The notes: generated from the sequence alone by a model not told the origin. A stretch of 53,350 nt of DNA from Candidatus Methylomirabilota bacterium (GCA_035709005.1 DASTFB010000001.1:1-53350); one strand, 5' to 3'. Shown: positions 8,424 through 18,418, counted from the stretch's first letter. A program made the numbers and translations.

Positions 8424-8466
8424 ACCCGCTACCGATGACCTCGGAAGCCTCCGCCATGTCCGGGCC

Positions 8467-8982
8467 ATGAGCGACGCCGACGATCGGGCGCGGGCGACGG
8501 AGCTGTGGCAGGAGGCCTACCGGCGGCAGATGCAGGGTGACCTCGAGGCCGCCATCGAGCTCTACCGGCGGTCGATCGCCGCGCATCCCACCGCCGAAGC
8601 CCACACGTTCCTCGGCTGGACGCTGAGCTTTCAGGGGCGCCTGGAGGAAGCCACCCGGGAATGCCTCAAGGCCATCGAGGTCGATCCGGACTTCGGCAAC
8701 CCCTACAACGACATCGGCGTGTATTTGATGCAGCAGGACAAGCTCGACGAGGCCATCCCCTGGCTGGAGAAGGCCAAGCGGGCTCCCCGCTACGAGCCGC
8801 GGCAGTTCCCCTACATGAACCTCGGCCGCATCTTCATGCGCAAGGGGCGCTGGGCCGATGCGGTTCGCGAGCTCGAGGGCGCCGTGCAGATGGCCCCTGC
8901 CGATGCCGAGACGCGCAAGGCCCTGCACGCCCTGCTGGGCCGGCTCAACGGACACGCCTCGCCCCCGGCCGCGCTGCGCTGA
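8467..8982 (+). CDS. tetratricopeptide repeat protein
   Basis: 171 aa, mostly TPR units: about residues 11-44, 45-78, 79-116 and 117-150, with typical small/large residue pattern (for example G24, A28, Y33, A39, P41). No signal peptide or membrane segment, so it is probably a cytoplasmic scaffold. Partner unknown. It overlaps the following hydrolase gene at its stop codon, suggesting an operon. ATG 8467 is 44 nt after TATAAT. Confidence 0.85.
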   Translation: MSDADDRARATELWQEAYRRQMQGDLEAAIELYRRSIAAHPTAEAHTFLGWTLSFQGRLEEATRECLKAIEVDPDFGNPYNDIGVYLMQQDKLDEAIPWLEKAKRAPRYEPRQFPYMNLGRIFMRKGRWADAVRELEGAVQMAPADAETRKALHALLGRLNGHASPPAALR

Positions 8983-9821
8983 AGATCGCCGTCGTCGTCC
9001 CGCTGCTCGTCGGCGGGTTCCTCCTCGCCAGCCTGCTCGCCTTCTGGCTGGCGGTGCGGCCGCCCCGACTCACCATCGACCTGCGCCCGGCCGATGTCGG
9101 CCTGGCCGTAGAGGACGTGTCGATCCGCGCGGCCGACGGGGTGCGCCTCTCAGCCTGGCTCGCGGCGCGTCCCGGGCGGCCGGCCGTGGTGCTCCTGCAC
9201 GGCTATCCGGCCGACAAGCGAGATCTGCTGCCGCTGGCCGCCGTGTTCCACCGGCACTTCACCGTGCTCCTGGTCGATCTACGCTCCTTCGGCCAGAGTG
9301 AGGGCCGGGTCACCACGCTCGGGCATCGTGAGCGCGACGACCTGAAGCGGGCCCTCGACGTGCTCCAGCAGCGCGGGCTCGGCCCCGTGGGAGTGTTCGG
9401 CTTCTCACTCGGCGGGGCGGTGGCGCTGCTGACCGCCGCCGAAGACCAGCGCATCCGCGCGGTCGCGGCCTATGCCCCGTTTGCCGACTTGCGGGATCTG
9501 GGCCGCGATCTCTACCGCGGCCTGTGGCTCCTGCGCGAGCCGCTGGTGGGCCTCATGCGCCTGTGGTCCCGGCTGCTCCTGGGCGCCGACATCACGCGCC
9601 CGTCCCCGGAACAGGCGGCCCGGCGACTGAGCGTGCCCGTGATGCTCGTCCACAGCCGGGCGGACGAGCAGATTCCCTTTCACCACGCCGAGCGCCTGGT
9701 CCGGGCGCTCGCCGACAACTCCCAGGCCCGGTTCGTCTTCAGCGACGACGGCTATCACGGCGCGCTGGGCTCGGGCCTGCAAGAGCGTCTCGCCCAGTTC
9801 TTCCTGGGCTCCTTGCACTAG
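8979..9821 (+). CDS. membrane-anchored alpha/beta-hydrolase (serine hydrolase)
   Basis: About 280 aa. One N-terminal hydrophobic helix (residues 4-26) acts as anchor or signal, followed by an alpha/beta-hydrolase domain: oxyanion strand HGYPADKRD, nucleophile elbow G-F-S-L-G-G, acid in HSRADEQIP and catalytic His in DGYHGA. All triad residues are present. The frame overlaps the TPR stop; the first in-frame codon there is CTG 8979, giving CTGA coupling, and no ATG or GTG keeps the whole anchor, so the exact start is uncertain. Esterase, lipase or peptidase activity is possible; substrate unknown. Confidence 0.75.
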   Translation: MKIAVVVPLLVGGFLLASLLAFWLAVRPPRLTIDLRPADVGLAVEDVSIRAADGVRLSAWLAARPGRPAVVLLHGYPADKRDLLPLAAVFHRHFTVLLVDLRSFGQSEGRVTTLGHRERDDLKRALDVLQQRGLGPVGVFGFSLGGAVALLTAAEDQRIRAVAAYAPFADLRDLGRDLYRGLWLLREPLVGLMRLWSRLLLGADITRPSPEQAARRLSVPVMLVHSRADEQIPFHHAERLVRALADNSQARFVFSDDGYHGALGSGLQERLAQFFLGSLH

Positions 9822-9961
9822 ACGATCCCGGCTGTTTGCGGGTGGTCAATTCTTGACGCTTCCCCTGTCACGGTGACACCTGCACCAGGTCGACGGCGCC
9901 AGGTCGCCACCGCAACTCGCCGATTCTCCGGGTGTTTGTCTTCGCGGCGGCGGCGGTGCGT

Positions 9962-9978
9962 GTGGCACAACGGTTGCG
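9962..9978 (+). promoter_or_regulatory. sigma-54 promoter (-24/-12), consensus match
   Basis: TGGCAC at 9963-9968, five bases, then TTGC at 9974-9977: an exact match to the sigma-54 core TGGCAC-N5-TTGC, with GG and GC exactly 10 nt apart. The predicted start is about 9989, some 50 nt before ATG 10042. It would need an AAA+ activator such as the one encoded at 22122. Confidence 0.7.
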
Positions 9979-10041
9979 TGGGCAACGCGCGGCGGACAGC
10001 GCGCACAACCGGGGCTGGTCTCGCACGTGGTCGGAGGTGGC

Positions 10042-11043
10042 ATGACGCCGGAATTCAGGTCGCTGAAGATCGAGGACATCAAGGAGCTGCAGGAGCTGGT
10101 CGTCGATTCGGTCGCCTCCATCGAGCCGGGGCTGCGGCTGCTCGACAAGCAGGCCACCCTGGGGGGCAGCACCATCGACCTCGTCACGGTCGATGCCGAG
10201 GAGGTCCTGACCCTGATCGTCGTGGGCTTCGAAGCCGACGACGAGATGATGCTGAGGGCGCTGGAGGCCTATTCCTGGTGCCTGGAGTCCCCCGAGGAGC
10301 TCAGCCAGCTCTACCCCGACGAGCACTGGTCCACGCAGTCGCCGCGGGTCGTCTTCATCACCGAGCGCATCCCGCTGGCCTTTCTGCGCAAGATCCGCCA
10401 CCTCCGCTTCCACCGTGTCGACTGTCTCGAGTTTCGCTTCGGCCTGCAGTTCTCCCACGTGGGGGAGCTGCGGGAGGCCGAGGCGGTGGTCGAGCCACCA
10501 CCGCCACCGCCGCCCCCGGCCGTCGCCCCGGTCGCGCCGCCGCCGGTCGTCGCCCAACCCGTCGCGCCTGCCCCCGCGGCGCCCGCTCCGGCTGCCGGCC
10601 GGTCGCAAGCGCGCGCCGAGGCGCCGTCGCGGGCTGCTCATCGGCCGCGCGCCGAGGCGTCACGCCGGGAGGAGCCGGCGCCCCCGCCCCCGCCGCCGCT
10701 GCCGGCGGTGCCCATCGAGGAGTCGCGGGGCGCGGCCTCGCGTGCCAGCGTGGTGAGCGAGGAGATGGTGCGCACGGTACGCGAGTACCTGCAGCGCGAG
10801 TTCCCCACCGCCGTCATCTACGACTTCTACGCCCACGACCGGGGCGTGCAGATGTTCCACCTGCAAGACAGTCATGGGGCGGTGATCCACTCCGCCATCG
10901 TCACCGAGGAGGTGCTCGGCGAGGGCGGTGAGGCCCAGCTGCAAAACCTGCTCGAGAAGCACAAGCTGGCCCGGGTGCTCCGGCAGGCCGGCTCGGCCGC
11001 GGTCTCGGTGGCGAAGACCGGGCTGAAGATCGAGCGACGGTGA
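10042..11043 (+). CDS. protein of unknown function with nuclease-like N-terminal fold, coupled to MlaC
   Basis: 333 aa. Residues 1-135 resemble the PD-(D/E)XK layout of NucS/DUF91-type nucleases: ExGL at 28-31 and ID at 45-46, then a beta strand, then an LRALEAY-W helix. The E-x-K catalytic pair is absent (IVVGFE at 59-64), so cleavage is unlikely. Residues 150-230 are a Pro/Ala/Arg-rich linker, and 233-333 a separate small alpha/beta domain I do not recognise. ATG 10042 has GGAGG 4 nt upstream; GTG 10027 is less likely. It is preceded by a sigma-54 promoter, and its stop overlaps the mlaC start, so the two are co-expressed. Confidence 0.6.
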   Translation: MTPEFRSLKIEDIKELQELVVDSVASIEPGLRLLDKQATLGGSTIDLVTVDAEEVLTLIVVGFEADDEMMLRALEAYSWCLESPEELSQLYPDEHWSTQSPRVVFITERIPLAFLRKIRHLRFHRVDCLEFRFGLQFSHVGELREAEAVVEPPPPPPPPAVAPVAPPPVVAQPVAPAPAAPAPAAGRSQARAEAPSRAAHRPRAEASRREEPAPPPPPPLPAVPIEESRGAASRASVVSEEMVRTVREYLQREFPTAVIYDFYAHDRGVQMFHLQDSHGAVIHSAIVTEEVLGEGGEAQLQNLLEKHKLARVLRQAGSAAVSVAKTGLKIERR

Positions 11044-11669
11044 GCGTCGGACGGGGGATCGGGCGGGTGTGGCTGACGGCGGCGGGGCTGCTGGTGGCTA
11101 CGGCCACGGCCGCGCTGGCCGGGTCGCCCACCGAGCAGGTGCGGCAGTACACCGACCACGTGCAGCGCATCCTCCACGACACCTCGCTGCCGCAAGCGGA
11201 CAAGCGCGCCGCCGTCAGCAAGATCGCGCACGAGGTGTTCGACCTGACCGAGACGGCCAGGCGGGCGCTGGGCCGTCACTGGCAGGGCCGAACGCCGGCC
11301 CAGCAGGCGGAGTTCGTCCAGCTCTTCGCCGACCTGTTGGAGCGGACGTACGTGGCCAAGGTCGACTACTACGGCGGCGAGCAGGTGCACTTCACGGCAG
11401 AGACGGTCGACGGGGACTACGCGGTCGTCCGCGGCAAGGTCGTCACCCGGCAGCGCACGGAGATTCCCGTCGAGGCCCGCCTGCACCAGCGCGATGGCCG
11501 CTGGCTCATTTACGACGTCATCATCGAGAGTGTCAGCCTGGTGGGGAACTATCGCTCGCAATTCGACCGGATCATCCGGTCGGGCTCGTACGAGGAGCTG
11601 GTACGGCGGTTGAAAACCCGGCGTGACGAATTCGTGCCCGTCAAGGAGCGTCGGCCGACCCGCTCCTGA
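11040..11669 (+). CDS. MlaC/Ttg2D-family periplasmic phospholipid-binding protein
   Basis: 209 aa. A Sec signal peptide (about 1-27, ALAG) is followed by the MlaC fold: family segments VFDLTETARRALGRHW, FADLLERTYVAKVDYY and GRWLIYDVIIESVSLVGNYRSQF. MlaC shuttles phospholipids between the outer and inner membranes. MlaD/E/F are not adjacent, which is unusual; the partner instead is the upstream unknown protein, whose TGA overlaps this GTG start. Control by sigma-54 is inferred from the promoter at 9962. Confidence 0.85.
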   Translation: MSVGRGIGRVWLTAAGLLVATATAALAGSPTEQVRQYTDHVQRILHDTSLPQADKRAAVSKIAHEVFDLTETARRALGRHWQGRTPAQQAEFVQLFADLLERTYVAKVDYYGGEQVHFTAETVDGDYAVVRGKVVTRQRTEIPVEARLHQRDGRWLIYDVIIESVSLVGNYRSQFDRIIRSGSYEELVRRLKTRRDEFVPVKERRPTRS

Positions 11670-11671
11670 GC

Positions 11672-11700
11672 TTGCAGCCCCCGGCCCTCCTCCTTATAAT
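11672..11700 (+). promoter_or_regulatory. sigma-70-type promoter for acetyl-CoA synthetase
   Basis: TTGCAG at 11672-11677, a 17-bp spacer and a perfect TATAAT at 11695-11700. The predicted start is about 11707, giving a leader of about 53 nt before ATG 11760. Confidence 0.7.
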
Positions 11701-11759
11701 CGGCGCGACGACCGGGCGCCGATCCACCCAGAAATTCCTTAGCCAGGCGAGGTCAGCCC

Positions 11760-13721
<1,962 letters not shown>

Positions 13722-13746
13722 CTCGGGGCAGGGCTGGACCGGCCGC

Positions 13747-13780
13747 TTGACGGCCCGTTCTCATTTCGATATTGTTCGAA
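13747..13780 (+). promoter_or_regulatory. arsR promoter with operator built around the -10
   Basis: TTGACG (13747-13752), 17-bp spacer, TATTGT (13770-13775). The -10 is exactly enclosed by an inverted repeat TTCGA (13765-13769) and TCGAA (13776-13780). Predicted transcription starts at about 13782, next to ATG 13783, so the mRNA would be leaderless. An ArsR-family dimer bound here would block RNA polymerase directly. Confidence 0.75.
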
Positions 13781-13782
13781 CT

Positions 13783-14112
13783 ATGAATCTGAGTGTCCCG
13801 CCCCGGAGCCCCGCGGGCCGGCTGCCGCTGGCCCGACTGCAGGCCCGCGAGCAGCACGTCGAGGCCTTCAAGGCCCTGGCCCACCTGAGCCGGCTGCAGA
13901 TCTTCTTCTTCCTGGTCCGGGCCGGCCGCGAGGTGGCGGCCGGGGAGATCCAGGCCGAGCTGGAGATCCCCGGGCCGACGCTCTCGCACCATCTCGACCT
14001 GCTCCGCCGCGCCGGCCTCGTCGTGAGCCGGCGGCAGGAGCGCTTCGTCTACTACTCGGTACGCTCGGAGACGGTGAGCGAGCTGGTGCGCCTGCTCACC
14101 GCTTGTTGCTAA
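13783..14112 (+). CDS. arsR: ArsR/SmtB-family arsenic-responsive repressor
   Basis: 109-aa winged-helix repressor. The recognition helix region GPTLSHHLDLLRRAGLV (64-80) and beta-wing RQERFVYYSV (84-93) are clear. The classical ELCVCDL metal site is absent (GEIQAEL instead); the protein ends with a vicinal pair C108-C109, as in ArsR proteins that sense As(III) with C-terminal cysteines. ATG 13783 matches the promoter geometry, so a leaderless start is likely; upstream in-frame codons lie within the promoter. First gene of the arsenic operon, and probably autoregulated through the TTCGA-N6-TCGAA operator. Confidence 0.85.
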   Translation: MNLSVPPRSPAGRLPLARLQAREQHVEAFKALAHLSRLQIFFFLVRAGREVAAGEIQAELEIPGPTLSHHLDLLRRAGLVVSRRQERFVYYSVRSETVSELVRLLTACC

Positions 14113-14127
14113 TCCCAGGAGGCTGAC

Positions 14128-15408
14128 ATGGCTGAAGACATCCGGGCCACGGTGAAAGACAAGTATGGTAAGGCCGCGCTCCGCGTGAGCCAGAGCGCGG
14201 AGGGTTGTTGCAGCAGCGTCGGGTCGGCCTGCGATCCCATCACCGCCGATCTCTACCAGGCCGACGAGACCGCCGGGCTGCCTGCGGAAGCCGTGCAGGC
14301 CTCCCTGGGCTGTGGCAATCCGACCGCGCTGGCCCACCTGGCGGCCGGCGAAACCGTGCTCGACCTGGGCTCGGGCGGTGGCATCGACGTGCTGCTGTCC
14401 GCCCGGCGGGTGGGCTCGACGGGCAAAGCCTACGGCCTCGACATGACCGACGAGATGCTCGCTTTGGCCCGGGACAACGCCGCCCGGGCCGGCGTCGACA
14501 ACGTGGAGTTCCTCAAGGGTCACATCGAGGAGATCCCGCTGCCCGACGGCGCCGTCGACGTGGTCATCTCCAACTGCGTGATCAACCTCTCACCCGACAA
14601 GGACCGCGTCCTGGCCGAGGCGTTCCGGGTCCTCAAGCCGGGCGGGCGCTTCGCCGTGTCCGACGTGGTGGTGCGCGGCCCGGTGCCCGAGGAGATCCGC
14701 CGCAGCGTGGAGCTGTGGATCGGGTGCATCGCCGGCGCCCTGGACGAGGGCGAGTATCGCGCCAAGCTGGCCCGCGCGGGCTTCGTGGACGTCGACGTGG
14801 AGCCCACCCGGATCTACCGCGCGTCGGACGCGGGCGAGGCCTTGGCGGCGGCCGGCCTCGACGCCGATGCGATCGCGCCGCTGGTGGACGGCCGCTTCAT
14901 GAGCGCCTTCGTCCGCGCCCGCAAGCCCGCGACCGCTGGAGACGCGGTGCCCATCACGCCCCGGATACACGTGCACATGCACGTGTCGGACCTGGCCAAG
15001 AGTCGGGCATTCTACGAGCGCTTCTTCGGGACCGCCCCGGTCAAGGTCAAGCCGGGCTACGTCAAGTTCCTGCCCCCCTGGGGGCCGCTCAACCTGGCCA
15101 TGTCCCAGGGAGCGCGCGCCGAGGGCGGGCACGTCGACCACATGGGTGTGCAGCTCGGCTCCCGCGACGCCGTCGTCCGCGAGCTGGCGCGCGTCAAGGC
15201 CGCCGGGCTGCCGGTGCGCGAGGAGCACGGCGTCGATTGCTGCCACGCCAACCAGGACAAGTTCTGGGTGGAGGACCCCGACGGCGTGCAGTGGGAGGTC
15301 TACGTCCTCAATCACGACCTGGAGGACGAATCCCCCGCCGTCGGCTGCCGGCCGCAGGGGCTCAGGGTGGTGCCGTCGGGCTCGTGCTGCGGCCCCGCGA
15401 CGCCGTGA
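14128..15408 (+). CDS. ArsM-ArsI fusion: As(III) methyltransferase with C-As lyase domain
   Basis: 426 aa. Residues 1-265 are an ArsM SAM-dependent arsenite methyltransferase: VKDKYGKAA start, cysteines C27/C28, C62 (SLGCGNP), C150 (SNCVINL) and C200 (WIGCIAG), SAM loop DLGSGGG (79-85). Residues 278-400 are an ArsI-type extradiol-fold (VOC) domain that in other bacteria breaks the C-As bond of trivalent methylarsenicals: metal ligands H281, H338, E390 and substrate pair C371-C372 in DCCHANQDKFW. A further CC (420-421) ends the protein. Both active sites look complete and the frame is unbroken. Opposite activities in one chain are odd (see findings). 15 nt after arsR with AGGAGG, so same operon. 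Confidence 0.88.
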   Translation: MAEDIRATVKDKYGKAALRVSQSAEGCCSSVGSACDPITADLYQADETAGLPAEAVQASLGCGNPTALAHLAAGETVLDLGSGGGIDVLLSARRVGSTGKAYGLDMTDEMLALARDNAARAGVDNVEFLKGHIEEIPLPDGAVDVVISNCVINLSPDKDRVLAEAFRVLKPGGRFAVSDVVVRGPVPEEIRRSVELWIGCIAGALDEGEYRAKLARAGFVDVDVEPTRIYRASDAGEALAAAGLDADAIAPLVDGRFMSAFVRARKPATAGDAVPITPRIHVHMHVSDLAKSRAFYERFFGTAPVKVKPGYVKFLPPWGPLNLAMSQGARAEGGHVDHMGVQLGSRDAVVRELARVKAAGLPVREEHGVDCCHANQDKFWVEDPDGVQWEVYVLNHDLEDESPAVGCRPQGLRVVPSGSCCGPATP

Positions 15409-15734
15409 GCCTGAGCCCCGGACAGGCGGGCGCGGCCACGGCGACGATCCCCGTCGAGATCATCAGCTGGGTCACCAGGTTCTCCGGCGGCGACGGGACG
15501 GGCCGGCAGGAGTTCCTGGAGCCGCTCACGGCCGGCGCCACGGTGCGGTCCGTGCTCGAGACGCTCTCGGCGCGCTTCCCCGAGCTGCGGGCCGCGCTCT
15601 GGCACGGCGACGCCATCGGCGAGCACATCGAGGTCCTCGTGAACGACGCCGTGCTGGGGGTCACGCATACGCTCGATTCGGCGGTCCACCCCGGCGATCG
15701 CATCACGCTGCTCGGCCAGTACATGGGGGGCTGA
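15405..15734 (+). CDS. MoaD/ThiS-like ubiquitin-fold protein
   Basis: 109 aa beta-grasp protein ending in GQYMGG; the terminal Gly-Gly is the thiocarboxylation site of MoaD/ThiS sulfur carriers. Segments VRSVLETLSARFPELR, VLVNDAVLG and VHPGDRITLL fit the family. GTG 15405 overlaps the ArsM-ArsI stop. A sulfur carrier within an arsenic operon is unexpected; it could serve thiolated arsenic chemistry or be an independent cofactor gene. No MoaE, MoeB or ThiF partner is nearby. Confidence 0.75.
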   Translation: MSLSPGQAGAATATIPVEIISWVTRFSGGDGTGRQEFLEPLTAGATVRSVLETLSARFPELRAALWHGDAIGEHIEVLVNDAVLGVTHTLDSAVHPGDRITLLGQYMGG

Positions 15735-15743
15735 GCCGGCGCG

Positions 15744-16028
15744 ATGGCCACTTATCAGATCATCGCCTGGCGCGGCATCCCCGCCAGCGTGGAATCGCGG
15801 GACGGCGTGGAGAGCGTGACCCGCCAGCTCTCGGAGCGCTTCCACATGCTGATCGACTCGGCGGCGATGCAGCTGGGGCTGGACGAGTCCGAGGCCTACA
15901 TCGAGCAGTGGGCGCGCAGCGCACCCGTGGAGCGACCGGGCAACGCCGCCGAGGTTGCCGACGGCGTCGTGGCCGAGCTGGAGCAGCGGTTTCCGGAGTT
16001 CATCGGCCAGGCCTTCCGGCGGCCCTGA
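15744..16028 (+). CDS. Virulence_fact-domain small protein
   Basis: 94-aa soluble protein beginning ATYQIIAWRGIPASVE, followed by RQLSERFHMLID and a C-terminal VAELEQRFPEF segment, a pattern matching the small Pfam Virulence_fact family of unknown biochemical role. ATG 15744 starts 9 nt after the MoaD-like gene and the next gene starts 3 nt after its stop, so it belongs to the arsenic operon. The Pfam name is historical and does not imply pathogenesis. Confidence 0.65.
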   Translation: MATYQIIAWRGIPASVESRDGVESVTRQLSERFHMLIDSAAMQLGLDESEAYIEQWARSAPVERPGNAAEVADGVVAELEQRFPEFIGQAFRRP

Positions 16029-16031
16029 GCG

Positions 16032-17279
16032 TTGGACGCCTGGCTGGCGATTCTTTGCGCCTCGCGCGCGTTCAACATGCTCGTCTTCCAGACCTACGCC
16101 GCCGCGCTGCCGGTGGTGTGGACGGCGTGGGGGATGAGCGCGGTGCAGGCCGGCTCGATCTCGACGGGCTTTCAAGCCGGCTACGCGGTCTCGCTGCTCG
16201 GCTTCTCCGCGCTGGCCGACCGGATCGGGGCCCGGCGCGTGTTCCTCTGGTCGGGCGTGTTGAGCGCGGTGGCGGCGCTGGGGTTCGCCTTGTTCGCGCG
16301 CTCGTACGCCTCGGGACTCCTCCTCTACACGCTGGTGGGGCTGTCCCAGGGCGGCACCTACACGACGGCCATCATGCTGATCGCCGACCGCTACCCGCCG
16401 GCAAGACGGGGGGGCGCCGTCGGCTGGCTGCTGGCCTTCTCGTCGCTCGGCTATGCCATGTCGCTGCTCGTGTCCGGTCTGGCGTTGCGCCTGGGCGGGT
16501 ATCCCCTCGCATTCGTCCTGACCGGGGTCGGGCCCGCCATCGGCATCGCCATGGCGTGGGTGCCCCTGCGCGTCACTCCCGACCGAGTCCACGCCCGCGC
16601 CGCCGGGCGCCGTTTCGGCGGTGAGGTGCTCCGCAATCGGTCCGCCATGCGGTTGATTCTGGGGTACACGTTCCATTCCTGGGAGCTCCTCGGCATGTGG
16701 GCGTGGACGCCGGCGTTCGTGGCCGCGGCGATGGGCGCCGCCGGGGCCACCGTGCTGCGCGCCGCTGAGCTCGGGGCCTTCATGTCGGCGGCCTTCCACC
16801 TGACCGGCCTCGTGGCGTCGTTCTCCATGGGCCGCCTGTCCGACCGGCTGGGCCGCCGGGTCGTGCTGGTCGCCATGGCCGCCACCGCGACGGCGTGCTC
16901 CTTCACGTTCGGGTGGCTCATCGGCTGGCCGCTGGCGCTGATCTTCGCCGTGGGTGCCGTCTACGCGTTCACCGCGCTCGGGGACTCCCCGGTGCTGTCC
17001 ACCGCGGTGACCGAGGCGGTGAGCCCGGCCTACCTCGGCTCCGCGCTGGCGCTGCGATCGCTGCTGGGCTTCGGGGCGGGGGCCATCGCGCCGCTGGCCT
17101 TCGGCGCCGTCCTCAAGGCGACGAACCCGGCGACAACGACGCCGATGCTCTGGGGCTGGGCCTTCGCCAGCCTGGGGCTCGGCGGGCTGGTGGCCACCAT
17201 CTGCGCGTGGGGGCTGCCGCGCGAGCGCGGCGTTCTGGCGCGCGAGGTCACTTCATACAGTCGGGAAGCGCGATCGTGA
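16032..17279 (+). CDS. MFS transporter at the end of the arsenic operon
   Basis: 415 aa, about 12 membrane spans. The MFS loop 2-3 signature is ADRIGARRVFLW and its second-half copy is GRLSDRLGRRVVLV. The first in-frame start is TTG 16032, 3 nt after the previous stop; ATG 16077 is an alternative but would remove part of the first helix. Position in the ars operon suggests export of an arsenical product, but no arsenic-binding cysteine motif is evident, so the substrate is inferred only. Confidence 0.8.
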   Translation: MDAWLAILCASRAFNMLVFQTYAAALPVVWTAWGMSAVQAGSISTGFQAGYAVSLLGFSALADRIGARRVFLWSGVLSAVAALGFALFARSYASGLLLYTLVGLSQGGTYTTAIMLIADRYPPARRGGAVGWLLAFSSLGYAMSLLVSGLALRLGGYPLAFVLTGVGPAIGIAMAWVPLRVTPDRVHARAAGRRFGGEVLRNRSAMRLILGYTFHSWELLGMWAWTPAFVAAAMGAAGATVLRAAELGAFMSAAFHLTGLVASFSMGRLSDRLGRRVVLVAMAATATACSFTFGWLIGWPLALIFAVGAVYAFTALGDSPVLSTAVTEAVSPAYLGSALALRSLLGFGAGAIAPLAFGAVLKATNPATTTPMLWGWAFASLGLGGLVATICAWGLPRERGVLAREVTSYSREARS

Positions 17280-17407
17280 TCGCGCATCGAAGTCGTCCCG
17301 CGGCGCATCGTGGATCTCCTCCGCAGGGCGGTGATGCGGCAGGCTACCGCGGCGGCCGCCGCGCGGCAACTGGGGTGGCGGACCGAGCGTGATAGACTGG
17401 CTCCGCC

Positions 17408-18352
17408 GTGAGCCAGGCCATCTCAGCCAAGCTGATCGAGGACACGGCCCGCGAGCTGATGGCCCGCGCGGCGATCGACATTCCGCCCGACTACCGGGAC
17501 GGCGTCCGCCAGGCCCGCGATCGCGAGACGGGCAAGCTCGCCCGGTTCGTGCTCACCGAGATGCTGGCCAACTGGGAGCTGGCCACGGCCGAGCGCCGGC
17601 CGATGTGCGCCGACACGGGGCTGCCCCGCTACTACGTCCGCGTGGGCAACGAGGCCGTGATCGAGGGCGGCATGGTGGCCCTGGAGCGGGTCCTGCGCCG
17701 GGCGACCGCCGAGGCGACCGCCACCATCCCGCTACGTCCCAACCGCGTGCATCCGCTCACCCGTGCCGACCACAACAACAACGTGGGCGTGCATGCGCCC
17801 GAGATCACCTACGCCTTCGAGCCAGGCTGGGACTTTGTCGACCTGACCACGGTGCACAAGGGCGGGCTCTTCGGGACGGACTACCGGATGCTCTTTCCTG
17901 CCGATGGCCTGGGTGGCATCAAGCGCTTCTTCCTCGACACGCTCGTGCAGTTCGGGCGGCGGGGCCTGGCCTGCCAGCCGGCCATCGTGGGCGTGGGCAT
18001 CGGCGGGGCCAAGGACACGTGCATGCGGCTGGGCAAGGAAGCGGCGTGCCTGCGGGCGGTGGGCAGTCGCAATCCCGAGCCCGAGATCGCCGCGCTGGAA
18101 GACGAGCTCACCCGGCTGGGCAACTGGGTCGGGATCGGGGCCATGGGCTTCGCCGGCACCTCGCTGGTCGTGGCCACGCACGTCGAGGTCGCGTACACCC
18201 ACACGGGCGGCATGCCGATCGCCATTCACGCCTTCTGCCTGTCGTCGCGCCGGGCCACCGCGCGCATCCACGGCGATGGCCGCGTCGAGTTCCGGACCGA
18301 CCCGCAGTGGTTCACCGACTTCTACCGCCGCACCACGATCGACTGGCCATGA
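17408..18352 (+). CDS. class I fumarase/L-tartrate dehydratase, alpha subunit
   Basis: 314-aa Fe-S hydro-lyase alpha subunit (Fumerase family). Candidate [4Fe-4S] ligands are C67 (MCADTG), C205 (GGAKDTC) and C277 (HAFC). GVGIGG and NNNVG segments are typical. With the beta subunit it dehydrates malate to fumarate, or tartrate to oxaloacetate; sequence cannot separate these. Start GTG 17408; TAGACT at 17393-17398 ends 9 nt before it. It is followed by a 66-bp dispersed repeat and then the beta gene. Confidence 0.85.
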   Translation: MSQAISAKLIEDTARELMARAAIDIPPDYRDGVRQARDRETGKLARFVLTEMLANWELATAERRPMCADTGLPRYYVRVGNEAVIEGGMVALERVLRRATAEATATIPLRPNRVHPLTRADHNNNVGVHAPEITYAFEPGWDFVDLTTVHKGGLFGTDYRMLFPADGLGGIKRFFLDTLVQFGRRGLACQPAIVGVGIGGAKDTCMRLGKEAACLRAVGSRNPEPEIAALEDELTRLGNWVGIGAMGFAGTSLVVATHVEVAYTHTGGMPIAIHAFCLSSRRATARIHGDGRVEFRTDPQWFTDFYRRTTIDWP

Positions 18353-18418
18353 CACAGCCACCCCGCACCTCGAACAGCCCACCCTCGGATCTCACCGAGC
18401 CCGCGGCCCCCGCGACAA
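18353..18418 (+). repeat. 66-bp dispersed repeat upstream of the beta-subunit ATG
   Basis: About 80% identical over 66 bp to the reverse complement of 39114-39178. Shared blocks include CCCCGCACCTCG, CCACCCTCGGA and GCGGCCCCCG. Both copies end within about 15 nt of an ATG. It separates the two fumarase genes. Confidence 0.75.

Noticed and set aside
9853-9881. Sigma-70 promoter TTGACG upstream of 10042 and palindrome TGTCACGGTGACA
   Set aside because: No -10 at the correct spacing; the sigma-54 site downstream is much better. The palindrome may still be a protein site.
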